A stretch of 56,004 nt of DNA from an uncultured Clostridia bacterium (GCA_944387545.1 CALXFE010000008.1:1-56004); one strand, 5' to 3'. Shown: positions 9,626 to 18,342, counted from the first letter of the stretch. Numbers and translations: made by a program. Notes: generated by a model from the letters alone, not told the origin.

Positions 9626-9659
9626 TATATTAAAAAAATTTTATATTTTTTTTTGCAAT

Positions 9660-9690
9660 TTGTTTTATTTCTACTTTGTTGTGGTATAAT
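9660..9690 (+). promoter_or_regulatory. Extended -10 promoter for mgtA
   Basis: TGGTATAAT ends at 9690, with a weak TTGTTT at 9660-9665 (19-nt spacer). It falls within the in-frame N-terminal extension that starts from a TTG at 9676, which argues that translation begins downstream. Only about 35 nt of leader remain, so there is no room for a magnesium (M-box) riboswitch. Confidence 0.65.
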
Positions 9691-9732
9691 GATAAAGAAA
9701 TTTTAACAAAAGAAATGGAGATGATTGTACTC

Positions 9733-12342
9733 ATGGCAAATACCAAAGAGGAAGTAAACGTATCAAAACTTTATGGTCAAGAGTGTTTATTATCCAAAAA
9801 TGATTTTATAAAAACATATAAGATTAAGGAAAATGGTCTTAGTGAAAAAGAAGCTGAATACAAACTAAAACAATTAGGACCAAATATCATTAGACAAGCA
9901 AAACCCAAAAGATGGTATCATTACTTTTTTGAGAGTTTATTTACACCTTTTAATATTATTTTGTTAGGAATCACCTTACTTCTATGCTATACTGATGTTA
10001 TTTTACCAGAGACACCAAGCTATGCTAATATTATTGTTATTGCAATCTTAGTTACTGCTAGTACTTTATTAGATTTTTTTGAAGAATATCGTTCTAATAA
10101 AGCTGCAAATGAACTAAAAGAATTGGTTGCAACGACTTGTGTTGTCTTAAGAGATGGTAAAGAAATACAAATTCCAATAAAAGATGTTACTCTTGGTGAT
10201 ATCATTGTTCTTTCAGCTGGTAGCATGATCCCCGCTGATTTAAGGATTATTGAATCCAATGATTTATATGTTGGACAATCTTCTTTAACTGGTGAATCAG
10301 ATGCTGTCAAAAAATCAGTAGAGACAGAAATGAAGCCTGAAGATTTAGATAGTATTGCAGATTTAGATACGATTTGTTTTATGGGAACCAATGTCATTTC
10401 TGGTAGTGCTAAAGGTGTTGTTATAAAAACAGCTGATTCCACATATTTTGGAAAAATAGCACATACATTAACTACCGGAAAACCAAAAACAGCATTTCAA
10501 AAAGGAATTGAAAGTATTAGCCGATTATTAATTAAATTTATGCTAATTATCATTCCTGTTGTCTTTATCCTTAATTTTTCAAAACATAGTATTGTGACAG
10601 CTTTTACTTTTGCAGTAGCTATTTCTATTGCGATTACCCCATTACTTCTTCCTGTTATTTTATCTTCTTGTTTATCAAAAGGTGCTGTCAAAATGTCTAA
10701 GAAAAAGACAATTGTTAAAAAATTAGACGCCATTCAAAATTTTGGTGCTATGAATATTTTGTGTACAGATAAAACTGGAACATTAACAGAAGATAAGATT
10801 GTTTTAGAAAAGTATTTGGATATAAAAGGTGATGAAGACCTTGGTGTTTTAAAATATGCATATTTAAATGCTAGCCTTCAAACAGGTTTGAGAAGTAATA
10901 TTGATGAAGCTGTTATCAAACGAGGTAACGAATATAATATGCCAGAATTAACACACAAATATATAAAACTAGATGAAATTCCTTTTGATTTTGCTCGTAG
11001 ACGTTTATCTATTGCTGTAAAGAATGAACAAGGTAAAGATGAATTAATTACAAAAGGGGCTGTAGAAGAAATTTTAAATATTTCTACCTCTGTGGAATAT
11101 AGAGGTGTGGTTTCGCCTTTGACGAAAGACATTAAAGAAAATATACAAAGAATTAGTAAGAATTTAAATAAAGAAGGTCTTCGCGTTATTGCGGTTTGTA
11201 AAAAATACAGTAATGAACCAGGATATGATTTTGAAGTAAAAGATGAAAAAAATATGATATTAATTGGATTTATTGGTTTCTTAGACCCACCTAAGGAAAG
11301 TGCAAAAGAAGCTGTTGAGAAAATGAATAAAGCTGGTATTCGTGTCATTGTCCTAACAGGTGATAATGCAGAGGTCACAAAATGCATCTGTGATAAAGTA
11401 AATATCAAGTCTAAACATATTATCTTAGGAAGTGAATTAGATAAATTACCAGACGTGGCTGTTCATAGACTAATCAGAAAAAATAATATTTTTGCCAAAC
11501 TCTCTCCTATCCAAAAAGCTAGAATTGTAAGATTATTGAAAGAACAAGGAAATGTTGTAGGATATATGGGGGATGGAATTAATGATAGTCCTTCTCTAAC
11601 CAATTCAGACGTTGGTATTTCAGTAGATACTGCTGTAGATATTGCAAAAGAATCTGCAGATATTATTCTTTTAGAAAAAGATTTAAATGTTTTATTAGAT
11701 GGTGTAACTGAAGGAAGAAAAACATTTGCCAACTTAATGAAATATATCAAAATGGCAACAAGCTTTAACTTTGGTGAAGTATTATCTGTAATTGTCGCAA
11801 GTATTGCTTTACCATTTTTACCAGAAACCCCTATTCAGTTATTAGTAGAAGGATTGTTATATGACTTTGGTCAAATGACACTTCCATTTGATGATGTTGA
11901 TAAAGAAATCGTACGAAAACCTAAAAAATTAGATATCAATAGTTTAAAACATTTCATGCTATTTATGGGACCAGTTAGCTCTATCTTTGACTTAATTGTA
12001 TTTGCCTCTTTATGGTTTATCTTTGGTGTTAGAGAAGCTGCTCTATTCCAGACAATTTGGTTTTCATATAGTATCGTTTCAAACTTAGTCGGAATGCATA
12101 TTATTAGAACTGCCAAAATACCATTTATACAGAGTAATGCCAATAAAATGGTATATTTCTCTTCTATCTTATTAATTTTAGTAGGTCTTATCGTACCATT
12201 TACACCTTTAGGCAGTTTCATTGGATTAGTTCCAATGGCTGCAGAAGACATTGTTTTAATCTTTGTTGTAACCTTCTTATATTGTATTTTAGCTATGTTT
12301 GCGAAAAAGATTTACATTAAAAAATATGGAGAATGGATTTAA
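9733..12342 (+). CDS. mgtA: Magnesium-translocating P-type ATPase
   Basis: P-type (type IIIB) ATPase that imports Mg2+ at the cost of ATP. In order it shows an N-terminal cation-ATPase domain, the actuator motif LTGES, the phosphorylation motif DKTGTLT with the acceptor Asp near residue 346, TGDNAEVT, and the hinge GDGINDSP. Its MgtA-type C-terminal membrane region has LLYDFGQMTLPFDDVDKE. The start is placed at 9733 (MANTKEE, 869 aa); GGAG lies 12 nt upstream and the promoter overlaps any longer reading. The gene is monocistronic and ends in a hairpin belonging to a dispersed repeat. Confidence 0.92.
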   Translation: MANTKEEVNVSKLYGQECLLSKNDFIKTYKIKENGLSEKEAEYKLKQLGPNIIRQAKPKRWYHYFFESLFTPFNIILLGITLLLCYTDVILPETPSYANIIVIAILVTASTLLDFFEEYRSNKAANELKELVATTCVVLRDGKEIQIPIKDVTLGDIIVLSAGSMIPADLRIIESNDLYVGQSSLTGESDAVKKSVETEMKPEDLDSIADLDTICFMGTNVISGSAKGVVIKTADSTYFGKIAHTLTTGKPKTAFQKGIESISRLLIKFMLIIIPVVFILNFSKHSIVTAFTFAVAISIAITPLLLPVILSSCLSKGAVKMSKKKTIVKKLDAIQNFGAMNILCTDKTGTLTEDKIVLEKYLDIKGDEDLGVLKYAYLNASLQTGLRSNIDEAVIKRGNEYNMPELTHKYIKLDEIPFDFARRRLSIAVKNEQGKDELITKGAVEEILNISTSVEYRGVVSPLTKDIKENIQRISKNLNKEGLRVIAVCKKYSNEPGYDFEVKDEKNMILIGFIGFLDPPKESAKEAVEKMNKAGIRVIVLTGDNAEVTKCICDKVNIKSKHIILGSELDKLPDVAVHRLIRKNNIFAKLSPIQKARIVRLLKEQGNVVGYMGDGINDSPSLTNSDVGISVDTAVDIAKESADIILLEKDLNVLLDGVTEGRKTFANLMKYIKMATSFNFGEVLSVIVASIALPFLPETPIQLLVEGLLYDFGQMTLPFDDVDKEIVRKPKKLDINSLKHFMLFMGPVSSIFDLIVFASLWFIFGVREAALFQTIWFSYSIVSNLVGMHIIRTAKIPFIQSNANKMVYFSSILLILVGLIVPFTPLGSFIGLVPMAAEDIVLIFVVTFLYCILAMFAKKIYIKKYGEWI

Positions 12343-12346
12343 TTAG

Positions 12347-12422
12347 AAAACATTAAGGTATCCAATAGGAGAATCTCAAAACTTGATTTTGAGAAATGCC
12401 TATTAGATACCTTTCATTTTTC
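12347..12422. repeat. Palindromic repeat family, copy A (acts as mgtA/yfcE terminator)
   Basis: AAGGTATCCAATAGG (12355-12369) faces CCTATTAGATACCTT (12399-12413), with one mismatch. An inner CTCAAAA/TTTTGAG stem follows, flanked by A-rich and T-rich tails. The same stem recurs at 19107-19163 and 23071-23129. It lies between convergent mgtA and yfcE and would work as a terminator for both. Confidence 0.85.
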
Positions 12423-12423
12423 T

Positions 12424-12966
12424 TTATTCTTTATATCTGTATTCTTCTATCACATTTCCATCCACATCTTTTATGACAATATCTTTTTCTTCTATCATTG
12501 CATAACTATGTGGTGTATTGTCTTTTGGTAATGAAATAGAACCAGGATTTACAAATAATTGATTATCATATTTTTTAATAAAACATGTATGGAAATGTCC
12601 ATAAAACATAATATCAAAATCTTCATTTGGTATATTATCAATATTATATTTATGTCCATGTGTGAAGAATATATTCTTTCCATTGATTTTTTCTAATATA
12701 TGTTCTTTTATATCAAAGTCAGAAACCATTTGATCTACTTCTGCATCACAATTTCCTCTTACAACTTCTAATTTATCTTTTATACTATTTAAAAGTTTTG
12801 TTACCTTCATTGGATCATATCCGTCTGTTAATGGATTTCTAGGTCCATGATAATATAAATCCCCTAACACAACGACTTTTTCTGGTTTTTCTTTTTTAAT
12901 AATTTCTTTCAATTTGTCAGCATATACGCCTGAACCATGAATATCTGATACAACTAATACTCTCAT
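12424..12966 (-). CDS. yfcE: YfcE family metallophosphoesterase
   Basis: Small calcineurin-like phosphodiesterase of 180 aa. All metal-binding motifs are present: SDIHG (D8, H10), GDLYYHG (D36), GNCD (about 71-74), THGH and GHFH. YfcE proteins hydrolyse phosphodiesters in vitro, with an uncertain cellular substrate. It ends against the hairpin downstream of mgtA. Bases 12967-13086 upstream contain no gene; a terminator for the convergent-side neighbour follows. Confidence 0.9.
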   Translation of the reverse strand: MRVLVVSDIHGSGVYADKLKEIIKKEKPEKVVVLGDLYYHGPRNPLTDGYDPMKVTKLLNSIKDKLEVVRGNCDAEVDQMVSDFDIKEHILEKINGKNIFFTHGHKYNIDNIPNEDFDIMFYGHFHTCFIKKYDNQLFVNPGSISLPKDNTPHSYAMIEEKDIVIKDVDGNVIEEYRYKE

Positions 12967-13087
12967 ACAAAATCCTTCCTTTCTTCCTTTGCTTGATTTT
13001 TGTATATTTTAATTCTCATATATTCTAAGCTATATCCTTATAATTTTCAACCCCTATATCAAAAAAATATGAATAACTTGTCATATA

Positions 13088-13119
13088 TAAAAAATGGCAT
13101 CTTTTTTGATGTCATTTTT
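13088..13119. terminator. Stem-loop terminator after the DUF4116 gene
   Basis: AAAAATGGCATC and GATGTCATTTTT form a stem with a T6 loop, 20 nt past the stop codon on the minus strand. Confidence 0.75.
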
Positions 13120-13138
13120 ACCTATTCGGTTTTATTTT

Positions 13139-13651
13139 TTATCCCATTATTTTTTTTATATCTTCATCTTGTTTTAATGTATTCGATATAAAATGATACG
13201 CTTGTTTATTTTGTTTTACAGCAATTTCAGCTAATTCTTTATCATTCATTAATCGTTTACTTGCATATTTGATAATAATTCCCTTATTTTCTACAGCTGA
13301 TTTTACAACATCTCTATCATCTCTTAATTCTTCTGATGCATAATATAAGGCTTGTCCATAATGTTTGCAACATTCTAGCATAATCTCTTTATCTCCTGCT
13401 AATTCATCTGATGCGTAACAAATAGTCCATGGTGCTGTTTTAGTGGCTAATTGTAATATTTCTTTATCTCCTTTTAATCTTGTACTGGCAAATTCTAAAG
13501 CTTCTCCATCCTGTTTTAATGCTTCCATAACAATTTCTTTATCATCTTGTAACGCCTCTGATGCAAATTCTAGATTTTTTCCACTTTCTTTTACTGCTTG
13601 TAAAATAAATTCTTTATTATTACAATTTTTCTTAATTTCTTCTATTTCCAT
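13139..13651 (-). CDS. DUF4116 repeat protein, 170 aa
   Basis: Built from about six tandem units of roughly 24 residues, each with a core like DDKEIVMEALKQDGEALEFAS, which is the DUF4116 repeat pattern. Such repeats form helical solenoids and occur in eukaryotic and bacterial proteins of unknown function. The start at 13651 (MEIEEIKKN) is chosen because AAAGGA lies at proper spacing; 13675 lacks one. It is soluble and has no signal peptide. Several adjacent repeats also share DNA similarity, suggesting growth by duplication. Confidence 0.75.
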   Translation of the reverse strand: MEIEEIKKNCNNKEFILQAVKESGKNLEFASEALQDDKEIVMEALKQDGEALEFASTRLKGDKEILQLATKTAPWTICYASDELAGDKEIMLECCKHYGQALYYASEELRDDRDVVKSAVENKGIIIKYASKRLMNDKELAEIAVKQNKQAYHFISNTLKQDEDIKKIMG

Positions 13652-13747
13652 TTTATCTGTTCCTTTCTTTATCATTTGTATTATATCATTTATTTATAAA
13701 AAATTCACTTGTTTCTATAAACTTTATATGTTTTTTATGTAATCATT

Positions 13748-13776
13748 TTGCAAAAAAATCTTAAATGTGGTATACT
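13748..13776 (+). promoter_or_regulatory. Promoter for the 133-aa orphan
   Basis: TTGCAA (13748-13753), a 17-nt spacer and TATACT (13771-13776) preceded by TGG. The promoter lies 35 nt upstream of the chosen start and coincides with a spurious longer reading from a TTG at 13748. Confidence 0.75.
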
Positions 13777-13810
13777 ATTTATGTTAATAAATAGTGAGAG
13801 GTGTATTTCT

Positions 13811-14212
13811 ATGCATTATAATATAGAACACAAAATACAAACTTTAGAAGATTTAAAAAAATTTGCTTTTAAAATTCCAGAAGCTGGTATGCAGACTCAT
13901 TATGTTCCTGGATTTCCAAACAAAATTATAAAACCAGCACAGTCTGAAAAAAGAGTTTTTATAAAAAGTTCTCCTCTTATCTTTGTTTGTGAAGAAGGTA
14001 CTTTTATTTGTCCTTTGTTACCTAGGCTTGAAAAAATACTTCGTGAAACAAACTTTGAAAGAATTCATCTTTCCAATCCCTTTTCTCCACTTAATCTTCC
14101 TTTAGATTATAACAGCTGTATAGCACAATGGAATTTGATAAAACGAGAACTGGACAATTTCTATTATAAAGATGATTCTTGTAAAGAAAATGGCAAGGAC
14201 TTAGATATATAG
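13811..14212 (+). CDS. Hypothetical protein, 133 aa
   Basis: Not recognised. It starts at MHYNIEHK with GAGAGGTG about 9 nt upstream, downstream of a good promoter. It looks like a small globular alpha/beta protein without a signal or membrane segment: IKSSPLIFVCEEGTFICPLL is hydrophobic and has two Cys, and the tail after residue 120 is charged. The stop codon lies inside an imperfect hairpin (GGCAAGGAC / GCCCTTGTC, 14192-14220) that may terminate transcription. It is convergent with the nucleotidase gene. Confidence 0.65.
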   Translation: MHYNIEHKIQTLEDLKKFAFKIPEAGMQTHYVPGFPNKIIKPAQSEKRVFIKSSPLIFVCEEGTFICPLLPRLEKILRETNFERIHLSNPFSPLNLPLDYNSCIAQWNLIKRELDNFYYKDDSCKENGKDLDI

Positions 14213-14237
14213 CCCTTGTCTATTTATTATATACTTT

Positions 14238-15038
14238 TTAAATCATATATTTTTCAATATCATAAAAATTATTCTCTTGTGTTAAAACAATATCAAAATT
14301 CTTGTTATATATTTCTAAGTTTTCCGTAACGTTTTTATTTAAAAATCCTATTTTTAAGGATTCACTTTCTGGATATTCACCCATCATATGAATATCTTCC
14401 ACTAAATCTCCTATCACCATTCTATATTCTTTTGCTTCTATCTTTTCTTTTAATTGTAAATCTCCTGATTTATCTATATTTTTATTTAAACTATGAATCA
14501 TATTATCGCAAAATTTTATCATATTTCCATTTTCATCAAATTTGATAAAATTACTAATCACTTGTATATTCTCAAAATAACATTCCTCTTGTTTTAAAGA
14601 TTGTTCTATCACATTTCCAATTCCTGCTGATAAGATAATGACTGGTACATTGTTTTTATATAATTTAAATAGAAAGTCCTTTACCCCTTCTCTTAAAATT
14701 AATTTACTATTTTCAATTGATTGCTTTAATTTTTGTTCTGTTAGATGATATGTATAATATAAATCCATACATTTATCATACCATTCTATTATAGACTTTT
14801 CTCTTTCTTTTTCATTCATGCTATAATCAAATTCTATTGGACCATACTTTTCATAAAGCTTATCTAAATCATTAGATATTTCCTGCCCCATTACTTTTCT
14901 ATTAGCAGTGCTTGCCCAAGAATCTTCACTTTCACTTGATGTAATCGTTTTATCATAATCTAAAAATACACATATATTGTCTTTACTTATTTTCTGTTTT
15001 AATTCTTTTATCTTTTTTTCATTATTTATATATATCAT
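14238..15038 (-). CDS. HAD-superfamily 5'-nucleotidase, cytosolic nucleotidase III-like (UMPH-1)
   Basis: Resembles the pyrimidine 5'-nucleotidase (UMPH-1/NT5C3) family, which dephosphorylates UMP and CMP. Motif I is FLDYDKTIT (D27, D29). A characteristic block (VPVIILSAGIGNVIEQSL) gives motif II, followed by VISNFIKFDENG and IHSLNKN. Motif III/IV is MVIGDLVEDI, and the C terminus has IGFLNKNVTENLE and FDIVLTQ. Length is 266 aa. The family is best known from animals and is patchy in bacteria. It is cytoplasmic. It follows a 68-aa orphan gene by about 23 nt. Confidence 0.82.
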   Translation of the reverse strand: MIYINNEKKIKELKQKISKDNICVFLDYDKTITSSESEDSWASTANRKVMGQEISNDLDKLYEKYGPIEFDYSMNEKEREKSIIEWYDKCMDLYYTYHLTEQKLKQSIENSKLILREGVKDFLFKLYKNNVPVIILSAGIGNVIEQSLKQEECYFENIQVISNFIKFDENGNMIKFCDNMIHSLNKNIDKSGDLQLKEKIEAKEYRMVIGDLVEDIHMMGEYPESESLKIGFLNKNVTENLEIYNKNFDIVLTQENNFYDIEKYMI

Positions 15039-15061
15039 AAAATAACCTCACTTTTCTTCCT

Positions 15062-15268
15062 TTATAATAGTTCCTTTTTGTCTATTAAATCATACCTTTT
15101 AAATATTGTAATAATCATGTTATATACTAATTTTTTACCTAATAATTCTCTAAATTTTGTTGTTTTTATTTTTCCATCATTTCTTAATTTTTCTAATTCT
15201 TTGCCTAAGTTATTATATTCATTAACTATATCTTGTAATGCTTTTTCAAAATTTTCTAATCTTTCCAT
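15062..15268 (-). CDS. Small hypothetical protein, 68 aa
   Basis: Not recognised. It is a charged helical protein (LENFEKALQDIVNEYNNLGK) ending in a basic hydrophobic stretch (KLVYNMIITIFKRYDLI). The start is placed at the second Met because GGGGGA precedes it by six bases. It is probably co-transcribed with the nucleotidase gene downstream. Bases 15281-15410 upstream contain no gene. Confidence 0.5.
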   Translation of the reverse strand: MERLENFEKALQDIVNEYNNLGKELEKLRNDGKIKTTKFRELLGKKLVYNMIITIFKRYDLIDKKELL

Positions 15269-15418
15269 TTTTTCCCCCATTTCTTATATAATACAAATTT
15301 ATTTAAAAAGGCTTTTGTATTTTTATACTATCATAAAATATTATTATAATCAATTTATGAAATGGTTTATTTATATTTCTTAAAAAAAATTATAAAACTT
15401 TATCTTTTTTCTTTGTTG

Positions 15419-15427
15419 TGCTATAAT
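15419..15427 (+). promoter_or_regulatory. Extended -10 promoter for murT
   Basis: TGCTATAAT lies within the sequence TTTGTTGTGCTATAATG, nearly the same as the mgtA promoter block TTTGTTGTGGTATAATG. No good -35 box is visible. Confidence 0.65.
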
Positions 15428-15462
15428 GCAAATATAAATTTATAGAGATAGGAGCATGATAA

Positions 15463-16779
15463 ATGAAAAACTTTTTTATTGTATGTGCAATGAAGATTTT
15501 AAATATTGCACTAAAGCTATTTGGAAAGCACGGAGGTAACTTTTTAGGAAAAATTGCTTTTGACTGGAATCCAGAGATTTTTCAATATTTCAAAGTAAAT
15601 TGCCCTGTAATTGCTGTGACGGCAACCAATGGAAAAACCATGACAAATAATGCTATTGGCTATGTTTTTCAAACTGCTGAAAAAAAAGTAATTAGTAATA
15701 AAGAAGGAAATAATATGGAAACGGGTATTCTTTCTACTTTATTAAAATCCTGTACATTAACGGGAAAAATCAAAGCTGATTATCTGGTTTTTGAAGTAGA
15801 TGAAGGTTATGTACCAGTTGTATTTAAAGATTTTCCATTAGATACTTTAGTTGTTTTGGATTTCTTTAGAGACCAATTAGATAGAAATGGTGAAGTAGAA
15901 TCCTTAATTTTGAAAATCAATGATTTTCTAAAAACATATACAGGCAATTTGGTCTTAAACAATGATGACCCAAATGTTGCAAGATTAGGAAAGGCAAATC
16001 CTGATAACCCAAATGTATATTATTTCCATGTTGATAGATACCCATATGCAACAGATAATATGAAAGAAGCTGGAGAAGGAAAATTCTGTCCATTTTGTAA
16101 AACACGTTTGGAATATGAATATTATCAATATTCTCATATTGGAAAATTTGTATGTCCAAATTGCGGATATGGAAATAATGAAATTTATAAAGAAACCCAA
16201 AATATCAATCTTAATGAAATGACTTTTGAAATAGATGATGTGTTATATAAAATTAAATCCAATAGTATTTATATTATTTATAATTTCACAGCTGTCATTA
16301 GCTGTTGTTCTTTGTATCATATCGATACTAAGTATATGCAAGAAGCATTATCAAAATTCGAATTAAATAATGGAAGGCTAGAAAAATTAGTAATTAAAGA
16401 TACCCCTACTGTTATAAACCTAGCAAAAAATCCAACAGGTAGCAATGTGAGTTTACGATTATTAAATGAAGATGATGATGAAAAAGAATTATTATTTGTT
16501 TTAAATGATAATAAAGCAGATGGTTTTGATGTTTCTTGGATTTGGGATATTAATTTTGATAATCTAAACAATGTAAAAAGAATTGTAACTGCCGGAACAA
16601 GAGGTTATGACATTGCGATTAGAATCAAAACAGCAGGATTTGATGAAAATAAAATAGAAGCTTATCTAGACTTAGAACAAGCTGTAAAAGCTTTATATAC
16701 TAATACAACAAAAAAATATGTCATTGCTAATTATACATCTTTACAGCCTACTAGAACAGAAATTTTGAAATTAAAATAA
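15463..16779 (+). CDS. murT: Lipid II isoglutaminyl synthase, MurT subunit
   Basis: Mur-ligase-like subunit that, with GatD, amidates the alpha-carboxyl of D-Glu in the lipid II stem peptide, using ATP and glutamine. The ATP-binding loop is TATNGKT (about 53-59). A Cys4 zinc ribbon inserted in the central domain is seen as CPFC and CPNC (about 207-233), typical of MurT. The C-terminal DUF1727 domain carries NPTG and TAGTRGYDIAIR. Length (438 aa) is normal. It precedes gatD but is separated from it by 128 nt that contain a long inverted repeat, which is unusual for this gene pair. Confidence 0.93.
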   Translation: MKNFFIVCAMKILNIALKLFGKHGGNFLGKIAFDWNPEIFQYFKVNCPVIAVTATNGKTMTNNAIGYVFQTAEKKVISNKEGNNMETGILSTLLKSCTLTGKIKADYLVFEVDEGYVPVVFKDFPLDTLVVLDFFRDQLDRNGEVESLILKINDFLKTYTGNLVLNNDDPNVARLGKANPDNPNVYYFHVDRYPYATDNMKEAGEGKFCPFCKTRLEYEYYQYSHIGKFVCPNCGYGNNEIYKETQNINLNEMTFEIDDVLYKIKSNSIYIIYNFTAVISCCSLYHIDTKYMQEALSKFELNNGRLEKLVIKDTPTVINLAKNPTGSNVSLRLLNEDDDEKELLFVLNDNKADGFDVSWIWDINFDNLNNVKRIVTAGTRGYDIAIRIKTAGFDENKIEAYLDLEQAVKALYTNTTKKYVIANYTSLQPTRTEILKLK

Positions 16780-16795
16780 TTGTTCATTTTATATT

Positions 16796-16877
16796 TTCAA
16801 TTAATAATTGTTTCAAAAAAATTGGTCCCCCTTTTAAGGTTATCCACCAATTTTTTTGAAATCAATTATTAATTGAA
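16796..16877. repeat. Long near-perfect inverted repeat between murT and gatD
   Basis: A 31-nt arm (16796-16826, TTCAATTAATAATTG then TTTCAAAAAAATTGGT) faces a 32-nt arm (16846-16877). They match except for one extra base, with a 19-nt loop. It could be a processing or attenuation hairpin in the murT-gatD transcript, or a small mobile palindrome. Confidence 0.85.
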
Positions 16878-16907
16878 GCAAAATCAAAAATAGGAGTTGA
16901 AACTATA

Positions 16908-17657
16908 ATGAAAGAATTAAAAATACTATACCTATACCCTGATATGTTAGAATTATATGGTGATTATGGAAATATACAAGTATTAAAATATAGACTACAA
17001 AAACGAGGATTTAACTGTATTGTAGATAGATATTCTATTGGTGATGAAAAACCGGATTTTAAAAGTTATGATATCATTTTTGCAGGTGGTGGAGCTGATA
17101 ATGAACAAAGTATTTTATCAGAAGATTTAGTGCAATATAAAGAAGAAATCAAAGAAGCTGAAAATGAAGGCGTATTCTTTTTACTGATTTGTGGTGCTTA
17201 TCAATTATTTGGTAAATATTACAAAGGTGTTGAAGGAAATATCATTCCTGGTCTAGAAATATTCCCATATTACACAGAAGCTATCGCAGATAGAAAAAAA
17301 AGATGTATTGGAAATATTGTTCTTAATGTTAATTTAAATGGACAAGAAACAAAAGTCATTGGCTTTGAAAATCATGGTGGACAAACTTATGATATTCCTA
17401 CACCTTTTGGAAAAGTTTTATTTGGAAATGGAAATAAATTTGGTGATACAGAAGAAGGATTTTTTAAAGAAAATGTGATTGCAACCTATTTACATGGTCC
17501 CCTTCTTTCTAAAAATCCTGAACTTACTGATTATATTATCAAACATTGTTTAGACAGAAAATATCAAGAAGACACTCTGTTAGAACCTTTAAATGATGCG
17601 TTTGAAAATTTATGTAGGAAGCAATTGTTAGCTAGATTTTTAAATATAGATAGATGA
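16908..17657 (+). CDS. gatD: Lipid II isoglutaminyl synthase, GatD glutamine amidotransferase subunit
   Basis: Class I glutamine amidotransferase-like (CobB/CobQ-type) subunit that supplies ammonia to MurT. The nucleophile is in LLICGAYQLFG (Cys95) and the catalytic His in TYLHGPLLSKNPEL (near 196). FAGGGADNEQ (about 58-67) is the conserved glycine-rich loop. Length of 249 aa matches the family. A GGAG site lies upstream of the ATG. Confidence 0.93.
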   Translation: MKELKILYLYPDMLELYGDYGNIQVLKYRLQKRGFNCIVDRYSIGDEKPDFKSYDIIFAGGGADNEQSILSEDLVQYKEEIKEAENEGVFFLLICGAYQLFGKYYKGVEGNIIPGLEIFPYYTEAIADRKKRCIGNIVLNVNLNGQETKVIGFENHGGQTYDIPTPFGKVLFGNGNKFGDTEEGFFKENVIATYLHGPLLSKNPELTDYIIKHCLDRKYQEDTLLEPLNDAFENLCRKQLLARFLNIDR

Positions 17658-17664
17658 ATACGAT

Positions 17665-17689
17665 AGGACTACTTTCAAAAAGTAGTCCT
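17665..17689. terminator. Hairpin between gatD and the convergent HNH gene
   Basis: AGGACTACTTT and AAAGTAGTCCT form a perfect 11-bp stem with a 3-nt loop. A T-tract is poor on both strands, so termination is likely but not certain. Confidence 0.55.
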
Positions 17690-17697
17690 TCTGCATT

Positions 17698-18342
17698 TCA
17701 TACGGTTAATTCTATAAATTCTACATTTTCTAGGAAAATTACTGGAATCGTTTTTAGTTTCATTTTCTTTGCGATAACATAAGATAATGCTCCGCTCAAG
17801 ATTTGATTATTCCTATCTATTATAACTATTTTCTTAAACATTCCTGTTTCTTCATAATATCTTTTTTCCTTCTTATACCGATTATCACTATAATTAGGAA
17901 TCCAGATCAAGATTAAATCAGAAACGTTCCGTTCTTCTATCCAGTCTATAGGGATATGATATTTTCTATTCCTTTTTAGCTTTTCCTGATGCCTTTGTAC
18001 CTTTTTAAGATATTGCGTTTTCTTATCTTGCTTTTTCTTTGAATATTCCCTAAATTCTTTTGCTGTTAGATTTCCCTTTATTCTATTACACTTTTTACAA
18101 CATGGTATCAAATTGTTCGTAATAGTAGGTCCTCCTAAATCCTGTGGATACATATGGTCTAATGTCATCTTTTTAATTTCCTTCTCTTTTTTACAATACC
18201 CACATATATTCCTACCTTTCATTTGATAAGTTAATTCATACATTATATCAGAAAACGCTATATACCGCATGATTTTTAAAATCCCATTTTCAATTACTGC
18301 TACTCCTTCCATTGAAAATCTCTCTGGTAAATCAACAATCAT
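17698..18342 (-). CDS. HNH endonuclease-domain protein with a ParB-like C-terminal region
   Basis: Residues about 47-90 form an HNH/zinc-finger nuclease domain: CGYC (47-50), LDHMYP with D62/H63, a conserved Asn near 77 and CCKKC (81-85). Residues about 100-130 are very basic. The C-terminal segment KIVIIDRNNQILSGALSY followed by AKKMKLKTIPVIFL (171-204) resembles the ParB/sulfiredoxin pattern (ID..G..L.G..R..AA..LG...VPVI), but the usual D-G-x-x-R is altered. The role is unknown; a defence or mobile-element link is conceivable. It has its own promoter. Confidence 0.75.
   Translation of the reverse strand: MIVDLPERFSMEGVAVIENGILKIMRYIAFSDIMYELTYQMKGRNICGYCKKEKEIKKMTLDHMYPQDLGGPTITNNLIPCCKKCNRIKGNLTAKEFREYSKKKQDKKTQYLKKVQRHQEKLKRNRKYHIPIDWIEERNVSDLILIWIPNYSDNRYKKEKRYYEETGMFKKIVIIDRNNQILSGALSYVIAKKMKLKTIPVIFLENVEFIELTV

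Noticed and set aside
9676..9732. N-terminal extension of MgtA from a TTG codon
   Set aside because: It overlaps the extended -10 promoter and has no ribosome-binding site.
9562..9732. Magnesium riboswitch (M-box) upstream of mgtA
   Set aside because: The promoter lies too close to the start; there is no room for the aptamer.
13000..13191. Small plus-strand gene between yfcE and the DUF4116 gene
   Set aside because: No ribosome-binding site; overlaps a terminator and antisense coding sequence.
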